Positions 1 through 6,857 of a stretch of DNA of 64,000 nucleotides are shown piece after piece. The position numbers and the translations under genes were made by a program. How positions within the stretch are numbered: position 1 is the first letter of the stretch; each line of letters starts with the position of its first letter. Source of the stretch: Thermohalobaculum sp050330995. GTDB taxonomy: Bacteria > Pseudomonadota > Alphaproteobacteria > Rhodobacterales > Rhodobacteraceae. The stretch is from contig JBHJHI010000002.1 of NCBI GenBank assembly GCA_050330995.1, forward strand, positions 1 to 64,000, in the 5' to 3' direction. Under the pieces are notes generated by a model. It was not told the origin of the DNA, did no database searches, and saw only the letters and a list, made by a program, of their open reading frames with translations.

Positions 1-3000
1 GGACCGCGTCCCTCGGCCTCGCCGCCCGAGCGCTCGCCGCGTCGCCGGGGGCCGCCGCCGCGGCCCTCGGCGCCGGGGCGGGGCCCCCGCTGCGGTCGGC
101 CGCGCGGCTTGAGGGTGAAGGTGTAGAAGACCTCGACCTCGCCGCCCGGCACCTCGCCCGCCGTCTCGGCGTCGGGGATCGCGACCGCTTCGGCCGAAGG
201 GTCGCCCGCCGGCTCGGCCGGCGCCGGTTCGGACGACGGCGCGGCCGCCACGCCGGGGTCCGTCGCGACCTCATCGGGCGCCGGCAGGGCGTCGTCCTCG
301 ATCGGCGGGACGGTCGTCCCGCTCTCGGCAGGCGCCGTCAGCATCGCTTCATCGGCGGATGGCGAGCCGTCCTCCGGCGTCGAACCCGTGTCACTGACCT
401 CGGACGACGCTTCCGGGGCGTCGCCCGCGGTCGCCTCGGTGCCGCCCTCCGCGGCGGGCGCGTTCGCCGGCGTCTCCGTCGGCGCCGCGTCGGTGGCCTC
501 GGCCGCCGCGACGCTCGCCTCGGTCGGGGCGGGCGCCTCCCCTGGCGCCGCGCCGTCGTCCGTCATAGCATCCTCGGCCGTCGGGGCGTCCATCGCCGCC
601 GCGGCGTCCCCGTCTGCTGGGGCGGGCGCGTCCGGCCGGCGCACGGGCTTGGCCCGTTCGCCGCGTGCCGCCTCGAAGCCGAGGCCCTGCATGATGTCGG
701 CGAACTGATCGAGGGTGCAGCCGGTGATCGAGAGCATGTCCGGCGTCGCCTCGAAGCCGGCGCGCGCGTCCTGCTTGCGGATCATGTCGGCGAGGCGCTC
801 CAGCATGTCGATGCGCACCGCGCGGCTCCCGGCGGCGCGGTAGCCGGCCATGGTCCAGTAGCCGGCCGGGTACCGGCCCTCGATCGGCACGGTGACCTGG
901 CCCGGCGGCGGCGGGCTCGGCAGCTCCTCGAAGCCCTGCCAGAGCCCCCAGAGCACGAGGCGCAGCGCCGTCGGCTTCGGCTTCAGCAGCGCCTGGATGA
1001 AGACGTGGTACTGCCCGAAGCGCACGCCGTGCGGGCGCAAGAGCTTGCGCTCCTCCTGGGGCAGGGCCTTCACGTCCTCGTTGATGTCGCGGCGCTGGAT
1101 CACCCCCATCGCCTCGGTGAGCTGGAAGGCGACGCCGCGGGCGAGGCCGGTGACGCTCTCGTCGGCCTGCATCGCCAGCATCGGCTCGAACATCGCCTTG
1201 ATGCGCCGGTCGAGCCAGTGCGAGAGCCGGCGCTCCACCTTCTCGGCCACGGCCGCGTCGGCGATGTCGTCGACGAACACCCGGATCTTCGGGGCCAGGA
1301 TCTGGTCGCCCTTCTGGAGCGCGCCGACCGCGTCGGTGCCCCAGAGAAGTCCGCCCTGCTCGGTCAGCGCGATCTCGGTGTCGGGGCTGTTGTAGAGCTT
1401 GTCGGCCCGCCGGCCGAGTTCCGCCTGCAGCGCGGCCAGCGAGGCCGAGCGCAGCACCTTGACCTCGGCCCCCGCCGCGCTCTCGTCGGGGGTGAAGCGG
1501 AAACCGTCGAGCCGGCCTGCGAACTCGCCCTCGACGGTGACCTCGCCGTTCTCGCTCACGTCGGCCACGAGCCGCTCCTTCTGCTTCAGCCGGCGCATCA
1601 GCACCGACGTACGCCTGTCGACGAAGCGCTGCGTCAGCCTCTCGTGCAGCGCGTCCGACAGCTTGTCCTCCACGGCGCGAGTGCGCTCGCGCCACGCGGC
1701 CGGGTCCTCGACCCAGGTCGAGCGGTTGGCGACATAGGTCCAGGTCCGGATGTAGGCGAGACGCTTCGACAAGGCGTCGATGTCGCCGTCGACCCGGTCC
1801 AGCCGCGCCACCTGCCGCTCCAACCAATCCGAGGGTATTACCTTTCCGCTGCCCGTCAGAAAATGGAAAAGACGACCGAGAAGCGCGACGTGATCTCCGG
1901 TCATGACCTTGCGGAAGTCGGGAATCTGGCAGACGTCCCACAACAGCCGCACCCGCGAGGGGTGGTCGCAGCGCTTGGCGATCTCGGCGTCCGACCACAT
2001 GAGGCGCAGCGCTTCCAGGTCGTCCGCCTCGCGCGCGCGGGCGAGGTCGGGGTGCGAGGGGGCGCGGTCGAGGCTCTCGATCAAGGCGGGGACGGTGGCG
2101 AACTCCAGCGCGCCGTTGCGCCATTGCAGCTTCGAGAGCGGCTTGAAGCGGTGGTTCTCGATCGCGTGGACGAGGTCGTCGTCGAAGGGGCCCGCCTCGC
2201 CGGTGACGCCGAAGGTGCCGTCGCGGGTGTAGCGCCCGGCACGGCCCGCGATCTGGCCGATCTCGTTCGGCAGGAGATCGCGGTGGCGCCGGCCGTCGAA
2301 CTTGCTCGTCCCCGCGAAGGCGATGTGCTCGACGTCGAGGTTGAGCCCCATGCCGATCGCGTCGGTGGCGACGAGGTAGTCGACGTCGCCGTCCTGGTAG
2401 AGCTTGACCTGCGCGTTACGGGTGCGCGGGCTGAGCGCGCCCATCACCACCGCCGCACCGCCCCGCTGGCGGCGGATCAGCTCGGCGATGGCGTAGACCT
2501 GGTCGACCGAGAAGGCGACGACGGCGGTGCGCGGCTTCAGCCGCGACAGCTTCTTCGGGCCCGAATAGAGCAGCGTCGAGAAGCGCTCGCGGCTCATGAA
2601 CCGCGCCTTCGGCACCAGGCTCGCGATCCGGTCGCGGATCACGTTCGAGCCCATGAACAGCGTCTCGCGCGTGCCGCGCGCGTTCAACAGGCGGTCGGTG
2701 AACACGTGGCCGCGGTCGAGATCGGCGCAGAGCTGGATCTCGTCGACCGCGACGAAATCGGCGCCGTTCTCCAACGGCATCGCCTCGACCGTGCAGACGA
2801 AGTACTGCGCGCGGGCGGGGACGATCTTCTCCTCGCCGGTGATCAGCGCCACCGCCGAGGGGCCGCGCTTGGCCACCACCTTGTCGTAGACCTCGCGCGC
2901 GAGCAGCCGCAGCGGCAGGCCGATCACGCCGGTGCGATAGAGCAGCATCCGCTCGATCGCGTAGTGGGTCTTGCCGGTGTTGGTGGGGCCGAGCACGGCG

Positions 3001-3038
3001 GTGACGTGCCGCTCGTCGGCCATGGCCGGGCCGGTCAT
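1..3038 (-). CDS. SUV3-like DEAD/DEAH-type RNA helicase with acidic C-terminal tail (3' end off the window)
   Basis: This is an SF2 helicase of the SUV3-like type found in alphaproteobacteria, probably acting on RNA in the cytoplasm. Reading the minus strand gives Walker A GPTNTGKT at residues 17-24, the Walker B motif DEIQ at 99-102 and the motif VI signature QIAGRAGR at 262-269. The conserved body ends near residue 785. After that comes an Ala/Glu/Asp/Pro-rich low-complexity tail of more than 180 residues, turning into an Arg/Gly-rich end where the frame leaves the window without a stop. ATG at 3038 has GGAGG about 10 nt upstream; an in-frame ATG at 3023 is an alternative. It follows the TPR gene by 71 nt on the same strand. 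The family call is firm; the RNA substrate is unknown. Confidence 0.88.
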   Translation of the reverse strand, partial: MTGPAMADERHVTAVLGPTNTGKTHYAIERMLLYRTGVIGLPLRLLAREVYDKVVAKRGPSAVALITGEEKIVPARAQYFVCTVEAMPLENGADFVAVDEIQLCADLDRGHVFTDRLLNARGTRETLFMGSNVIRDRIASLVPKARFMSRERFSTLLYSGPKKLSRLKPRTAVVAFSVDQVYAIAELIRRQRGGAAVVMGALSPRTRNAQVKLYQDGDVDYLVATDAIGMGLNLDVEHIAFAGTSKFDGRRHRDLLPNEIGQIAGRAGRYTRDGTFGVTGEAGPFDDDLVHAIENHRFKPLSKLQWRNGALEFATVPALIESLDRAPSHPDLARAREADDLEALRLMWSDAEIAKRCDHPSRVRLLWDVCQIPDFRKVMTGDHVALLGRLFHFLTGSGKVIPSDWLERQVARLDRVDGDIDALSKRLAYIRTWTYVANRSTWVEDPAAWRERTRAVEDKLSDALHERLTQRFVDRRTSVLMRRLKQKERLVADVSENGEVTVEGEFAGRLDGFRFTPDESAAGAEVKVLRSASLAALQAELGRRADKLYNSPDTEIALTEQGGLLWGTDAVGALQKGDQILAPKIRVFVDDIADAAVAEKVERRLSHWLDRRIKAMFEPMLAMQADESVTGLARGVAFQLTEAMGVIQRRDINEDVKALPQEERKLLRPHGVRFGQYHVFIQALLKPKPTALRLVLWGLWQGFEELPSPPPPGQVTVPIEGRYPAGYWTMAGYRAAGSRAVRIDMLERLADMIRKQDARAGFEATPDMLSITGCTLDQFADIMQGLGFEAARGERAKPVRRPDAPAPADGDAAAAMDAPTAEDAMTDDGAAPGEAPAPTEASVAAAEATDAAPTETPANAPAAEGGTEATAGDAPEASSEVSDTGSTPEDGSPSADEAMLTAPAESGTTVPPIEDDALPAPDEVATDPGVAAAPSSEPAPAEPAGDPSAEAVAIPDAETAGEVPGGEVEVFYTFTLKPRGRPQRGPRPGAEGRGGGPRRRGERSGGEAEGRG

Positions 3039-3109
3039 CGCGAGGCGGCCTCCGCTCGATTGCGGGTGCGAGCGCTATCCTTCCCGATGCGTCGAAGGCA
3101 AGGGGGCGA

Positions 3110-3784
3110 CTACAGATCGCGCCCGTCGACGTCGGGGGAGAGCTTGTCGACGCCCTTCTGTGCGCCGTCGAGATGGGGGTTCACCTCCAGCGCGCGGCGG
3201 TAGGCCGAGAGCGCGCCCGCATCGTAGCCGGTGCGGTCGAGGATGATGCCGAGGCCGGCGAGCGCGCCGAAATGGCGCGGCTCGAGCGCCAGCGTCGCCT
3301 CGATGTCCTGCATCGCGCGCCCGTAGTCGCCGCGCAGGAAGTGCGCGGTCGCGCGCTGGTTCCAGCCCTCGGCGAAGTCGGGGGCGAGGCGGACGAGATC
3401 GTTCAGGTGGACGAAGGCGGCGTCGAACGCCTCGTCCTCGATCGCCTCCATGCCGCGGCGGAGCAGCAGGTCCATCGAATCCGAGCCCGAGCGGCGCCAG
3501 ACGCGCCAGATCTGCGCCTGCAGGACCTCCGCCTCGCGCCCCTCGGCCGCGCCGAGGCGGTCGAACAGCGCGTCGAGCTGCGCCTCGCGGCCCATCTCGG
3601 CGAGATCGGCCGGCGCGGCCTCCTCGGGGGCGCCCTCGTCTTCGCTCGTCTCCGGCGGGCGCGGCAGCGCGGGCGTCTCCTCCTCGGGCAGCGTCTCCTG
3701 CGCATGATCCGGCCGCGCATCCCGTGCGAGAGCCGGACAGGCCAGCGCGAGGGTCAGGGCGAGAACGACGAGAGCCTTGGTCAT
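3110..3784 (-). CDS. Exported tetratricopeptide-repeat protein
   Basis: This 224-residue protein starts with a Sec signal peptide (hydrophobic stretch at residues 4-18, cleavage probably after ALA near residue 20). An acidic Pro/Glu-rich linker follows to about residue 65. The C-terminal half consists of TPR-type helical repeats, with the typical small/large residue pattern around NQRATAHFLRGDYGRAMQDI and LGIILDRTGYDAGALSAYRR. TPR domains bind proteins, so a periplasmic scaffold role is likely, but no partner can be named. It is transcribed towards the helicase gene and may share its mRNA. It is divergent from the SCP2 gene, with a 77-nt gap that should carry both promoters. Confidence 0.82.
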   Translation of the reverse strand: MTKALVVLALTLALACPALARDARPDHAQETLPEEETPALPRPPETSEDEGAPEEAAPADLAEMGREAQLDALFDRLGAAEGREAEVLQAQIWRVWRRSGSDSMDLLLRRGMEAIEDEAFDAAFVHLNDLVRLAPDFAEGWNQRATAHFLRGDYGRAMQDIEATLALEPRHFGALAGLGIILDRTGYDAGALSAYRRALEVNPHLDGAQKGVDKLSPDVDGRDL

Positions 3785-3861
3785 GTTGGCAACAGTAGGC
3801 GGCGCGCGTAGGTGTGCAAGGCGCGTCGCGGGTTCCGCGACGCCGAGACCGGGAGGGAACG

Positions 3862-4149
3862 ATGTCGACCATACTGGAGAGCGCCGCCGAGAAGCTGCGG
3901 GGCAAGCTCGCGGGGCAGAACTTCGAGGGCAGCGTGCGCTTCGACGTCCCCGGCGAGGGCTCGATCACCGCCGACGGCCAGGGCGTGCGCGTCGCCGAGG
4001 ACGAGGCCGATCTCGTCGTCACCGGCGACATAGACACCTTCCGCGCGATGTTCGACGGCGAACTCGACCCGACGCAGGCCTTCATGACCGGCAAGATCAC
4101 GATCGACGGCGACATGGGCGAGGCGATGAAGCTGGCGCAGTATCTGTGA
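3862..4149 (+). CDS. SCP2 sterol-binding domain protein
   Basis: A 95-residue single-domain protein of the SCP2 lipid-binding family, common in alphaproteobacteria and cytoplasmic (no signal peptide or membrane segment). The diagnostic segments are DADLVVTGD-like strands followed by FRAMFDGELDPTQAFMTGKI and the C-terminal amphipathic helix GDMGEAMKLAQYL. In this family such domains bind fatty acyl or isoprenoid lipids. ATG at 3862 is chosen because GGGAGG lies 5-6 nt upstream and the protein then has the usual length; the open frame extends further upstream without a domain. Its stop overlaps the GTG start of the next gene by 4 nt, so the two are probably translationally coupled. Confidence 0.88.
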   Translation: MSTILESAAEKLRGKLAGQNFEGSVRFDVPGEGSITADGQGVRVAEDEADLVVTGDIDTFRAMFDGELDPTQAFMTGKITIDGDMGEAMKLAQYL

Positions 4150-5135
4150 CGGGCGCGCCCGCCGCGCGGCGGGGCGCGAGCGAGGCGACGGTCGAGACGG
4201 GACACGTCCCGGTCGTGGCGATGCCCCCCGGCACGCGCGCCTGGGATCGCGGCCTCGCGCCGGTGACCGGCGACGGCGTGCGCCTGCGCGCGGCGCTCTG
4301 GGAGGGCGGCCCGCGCGGGCTCGCGCTCGTGCTGCCGGGACGCTGCGCGTTCCTGGAGCAGGCCGCGCTGGCGGCGACCCCGCTCGCCGAGCAGGGCTTT
4401 TCGGTCGCCGCGCTCGACTGGCGTGGCCAGGGGCTCTCGGCGCGCCCGCTCCGGGACCGGATGCGCGGCCACGTCGGAGACTTCCGCGACTATCACCTCG
4501 ATATCGAGGCGCTGATGGCCGAGCCGGCGGTGGCCGCGCTCGGCCCGGCGCGTCTCGTATTCGGCCACTCGATGGGCGGCGCCATCGCGCTCGACGCGAC
4601 CGTGGCCGGGCGGCTCGCACCGGGGGCGCTCGCGCTCTCGGCGCCGATGTGCCGCATCGCCAGCGACCCGGTTTCCGCTTTCGCGATGCGCCGCGGGGCG
4701 CGGGTCATGCGCGGCGTCGGGTTCGGCACGCGCTGGCCGCCCGTGCCTCGCCCGAACGCCTCCTACGTGCTGCGCAACGGCTTTCGCGGCAACTGCCTGA
4801 CCGGCGACGAGGCGCTCTACGACTGGCTCTCGGGCGCGCTCGCCGCCGTGCCGGCGCTCCGGCTCGGGTTGCCGAGCTGGGGCTGGCTCGCCGCCGCCGC
4901 CGATCTCGTCGACCGTCTCGGCGCGATCGAGGCGCTCGACGCGCCGACGCTGTTCCTGGTCGGCTCGCGCGAGGGCGTGGTCGATCCGGAGGCGATCCGG
5001 ACGATGGCCGCGCGCCTGAGAGCCGAGCTGGTCGAGATCGAGGGCGCGCTGCACGAGCTGGCGATGGAGACCGAGGCGCACCGCGCCCGGCTCTGGTCGG
5101 CGGTCGGGGCCTTCGCCGATCGCGTCGCTCCGTAG
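4146..5135 (+). CDS. Alpha/beta hydrolase, lysophospholipase/monoacylglycerol lipase-like
   Basis: This protein of about 329 residues belongs to the serine aminopeptidase S33/lysophospholipase group. The nucleophile elbow is GHSMGG; the other triad residues are probably Asp in VGSREGVVDPEAI and His in GALHELAMET. LDWRGQGLS is the usual strand-turn before the elbow. The GTG at 4146 overlaps the stop codon of the SCP2 gene (GTGA), which argues for a coupled two-gene lipid-metabolism operon. ATG at 4221 is an alternative start that loses 25 poorly conserved residues. The TAG stop lies inside the first unit of a 24-bp tandem repeat. The substrate is inferred only from family membership. Confidence 0.85.
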   Translation: MTGAPAARRGASEATVETGHVPVVAMPPGTRAWDRGLAPVTGDGVRLRAALWEGGPRGLALVLPGRCAFLEQAALAATPLAEQGFSVAALDWRGQGLSARPLRDRMRGHVGDFRDYHLDIEALMAEPAVAALGPARLVFGHSMGGAIALDATVAGRLAPGALALSAPMCRIASDPVSAFAMRRGARVMRGVGFGTRWPPVPRPNASYVLRNGFRGNCLTGDEALYDWLSGALAAVPALRLGLPSWGWLAAAADLVDRLGAIEALDAPTLFLVGSREGVVDPEAIRTMAARLRAELVEIEGALHELAMETEAHRARLWSAVGAFADRVAP

Positions 5136-5200
5136 GAGCGCTCTGAAGACATGCCGTAGGAGCGCTCTGAAGACACGCCGTAGGAGCGCTCCGAGGTTCG
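5130..5200. repeat. Three tandem 24-bp repeats, each with a GAGCGCTC palindrome
   Basis: Units begin at 5130, 5154 and 5178 with exactly 24 bp spacing. Units 1 and 2 differ only near their ends and unit 3 diverges in its last third. Each contains the palindrome GAGCGCTC (GGAGCGCTCC in unit 3). The array starts at the stop codon of the hydrolase and fills most of the space before the convergent hisN gene ends at 5226. It could be a composite terminator, a protein-binding array or a slippage-generated minisatellite; the sequence does not decide between these. Confidence 0.85.
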
Positions 5201-5225
5201 TCCGCGGGGCCCCGCCCTCGGCAGT

Positions 5226-6023
5226 TCAGCCGTCCGCGAGCAGATCCCGCGCGGCCGCGGCGAGGTCGGGCGTCGCCGCGGCGAGCACCCGGCCGCCCCA
5301 GCGGCAGTCGCCCCCCCGCCAGTCGGTAACGACGCCCCCGGCCGCCTCGACCAGCGCCTTGGGCGCGGCGATGTCGTAGGCCATGAGCCCGGCTTCGATC
5401 ACGAGGTCCACATGGCCCGCCGCCAGCATCGCGTAGGCGTAGCAGTCGGTGCCGAGCCGCGTCAGCCGCGTCCGCGCGCGCACCGCCTCGAAGCCGGCGC
5501 GTTCGTCCGGCCCGAACAGGGCGGGATCGGTGGTCATCAGGATCGCCTCGTCGAGCCGCGCCGTCCGCCGCACCGCGACGTCGCGCCACTCGCCGCGCCA
5601 GGAAGCGCGCGCCGTCCCGTCCGCGGTCCCGAGGAAACGCTCGTCGGTCGCGGGGTGGTCGACGAGGCCGACGATCCCGCGCGTGCCGTCGTCGCAGGCG
5701 ATCAGCGTGCCCCAAGTGGGCAGCCCCGCGAGGTAGGCGCGGGTGCCGTCTACGGGGTCGATCACCCAGGTCAACCTCGAGCGGCCCGCGCGGTCGGCCT
5801 CCTCCTCGCCGAGGATCGCGTCGTCGGGGCGCTCGGCCGCGAGCAGGGCGCGGATCGCGGCCTCGGCCGCGCGGTCGGCTTCGGTGACGGGGTCGTAGTC
5901 GCGTCCGCCCGACTTGTCCTCCGCTGCGCGGTCGAGGCGGCGAAAGCGCGCGAGCGTCTCGGCGCGCGCCGCGTCGGCGAGGCGGCAGGCCAGGGCGGCC
6001 AGCGCGTCGATATCGTGAGCCAC
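5226..6023 (-). CDS. hisN: Histidinol-phosphatase, inositol-monophosphatase family
   Basis: A 265-residue Mg-dependent phosphatase of the IMPase fold, corresponding to the alphaproteobacterial HisN that dephosphorylates histidinol phosphate in histidine biosynthesis. Metal-binding motifs are visible: GEEE at residues 72-75, WVIDPVDGT at 86-94 and AYDIAAPKALVEAAGG near the C-terminus. I chose GTG at 6023 because GGGAG sits about 9 nt upstream and the family starts just before the first helix; the frame stays open further upstream with no conserved sequence. No other his gene is nearby. A role on inositol or another sugar phosphate is possible, since the family is hard to separate by sequence. 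Confidence 0.82.
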   Translation of the reverse strand: MAHDIDALAALACRLADAARAETLARFRRLDRAAEDKSGGRDYDPVTEADRAAEAAIRALLAAERPDDAILGEEEADRAGRSRLTWVIDPVDGTRAYLAGLPTWGTLIACDDGTRGIVGLVDHPATDERFLGTADGTARASWRGEWRDVAVRRTARLDEAILMTTDPALFGPDERAGFEAVRARTRLTRLGTDCYAYAMLAAGHVDLVIEAGLMAYDIAAPKALVEAAGGVVTDWRGGDCRWGGRVLAAATPDLAAAARDLLADG

Positions 6024-6118
6024 GCGCGTCGTCTCCCGAAGTCCGGTCGCGACGCGAGGGCCCGGGCGCCGAACCCCGCGTCCCGGTGCGACGCTGCCGC
6101 GCCGGGCGCGTGGGCGCA

Positions 6119-6194
6119 AGGGCCGGCATCGGCCCGATCCGGGCTCGCGCTCACCCGTGACGCCGCGAGCCCGTGTCGGGTCGATGCCGGCCCT
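6119..6194. repeat. 76-nt near-perfect hairpin (about 31 paired positions) between xre and hisN
   Basis: Positions 6119-6131 pair perfectly with 6182-6194 (13 bp). The pairing continues through a G-U, five Watson-Crick pairs (6133-6137 with 6176-6180), another wobble and one mismatch, into a 10-bp inner stem (6140-6149 with 6164-6173). The loop is 14 nt. This is far longer than an ordinary terminator stem. It lies between two minus-strand genes, immediately before the 30-bp palindrome at 6197. Confidence 0.85.
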
Positions 6195-6196
6195 CG

Positions 6197-6226
6197 CCGC
6201 GCGAGACCCGGCCGGGTCTCGCGCGG
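6197..6226 (-). terminator. 30-bp perfect palindrome just downstream of the XRE gene
   Basis: Positions 6197-6211 are the exact reverse complement of 6212-6226, with no spacer. It begins 8 nt beyond the stop of the XRE regulator, where a terminator is expected, but no T-run follows on the minus strand. A factor-dependent terminator or an mRNA 3'-end stabiliser is likely. It is separated from the 76-nt hairpin by only 2 nt. Confidence 0.6.
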
Positions 6227-6234
6227 TGTGCGGC

Positions 6235-6600
6235 TCAGGCCGCCGCGCTGGTCGCGCCGAGCACGCGCGCGAGGTCGAACAGACGACGGCGCTGGGTCTC
6301 GGGGATGGCGTAGTAGGCGCGCAGCAGGTCGAGCGCTTCCTTCTCGCCCATCACGTCGCCGACGCGCGCCTCCTCGATCGAGACGTCGAGCCCCTCGAAG
6401 AAGAACGACACCGGCACGTCGAGCGCTGCGGCCACGTCCCAGAGCCGCGAGGCGGAGATGCGGTTCGCCCCGGTCTCGTACTTCTGGATCTGCTGGAACT
6501 TGATGCCGACGCGCTCGGCCAGTTGGCTCTGGGTCATGCCGACCATCCAACGACGCTGACGCACGCGCTGGCCGACATGGACGTCTACGGGGTGGCTCAT
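6235..6600 (-). CDS. XRE-family transcriptional regulator
   Basis: This 121-residue protein has a Cro/CI-type helix-turn-helix at about residues 10-65: VRQRRWMVGMTQSQLAERVG, then the recognition helix FQQIQKYETG, then the DVPVSFFFEG end typical of the small alphaproteobacterial XRE proteins. The C-terminal 50 residues are helical and Arg/Leu-rich, with no ligand-binding domain. ATG at 6600 has AAGGAG 8 nt upstream; a longer frame to 6642 lacks one. It stands alone, with its own 5' region of about 257 bp that is less GC-rich than its surroundings. Targets cannot be told from the sequence; the hairpins after it suggest a monocistronic message. Confidence 0.87.
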   Translation of the reverse strand: MSHPVDVHVGQRVRQRRWMVGMTQSQLAERVGIKFQQIQKYETGANRISASRLWDVAAALDVPVSFFFEGLDVSIEEARVGDVMGEKEALDLLRAYYAIPETQRRRLFDLARVLGATSAAA

Positions 6601-6857
6601 CTTGACGCTCCTTCCGGGTGAACCGCTTACGAGACGCACCATCTACGAGGAAGCGGGCGAGAGTTTGCCGACGGCGCGGTCGCTTCGTAGCGGAGGCTTC
6701 CCGATTACGACCGGAGCCGTTTTCAACGGTTTAACGGACGACGCCCGTGCATTTTCAACCGGAGGTGGTCGTACCGTTTCGGGACAAGCCAATAAGGAGA
6801 ACGACGCTCGCCCCGTTTTCATCACACTGCGGCATCCGCGCCCCAGGGGATCGCGCC

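Noticed and set aside
1005..3203. Very long plus-strand open frame opposite the helicase
   Set aside because: It is the antisense shadow of the helicase gene. Its residues are a GC-codon artefact (runs of Arg, Ala, Leu, Val, His) and show no domain, while the minus strand carries all helicase motifs.
4817..5176. Minus-strand frame starting MSSERSYG repeated twice
   Set aside because: The peptide repeat is only the translation of the 24-bp DNA tandem repeats, and the rest lies antisense to the hydrolase.
5130..5200. Possible CRISPR array
   Set aside because: The repeats are directly adjacent with no variable spacers, only three units exist and no cas gene is near.
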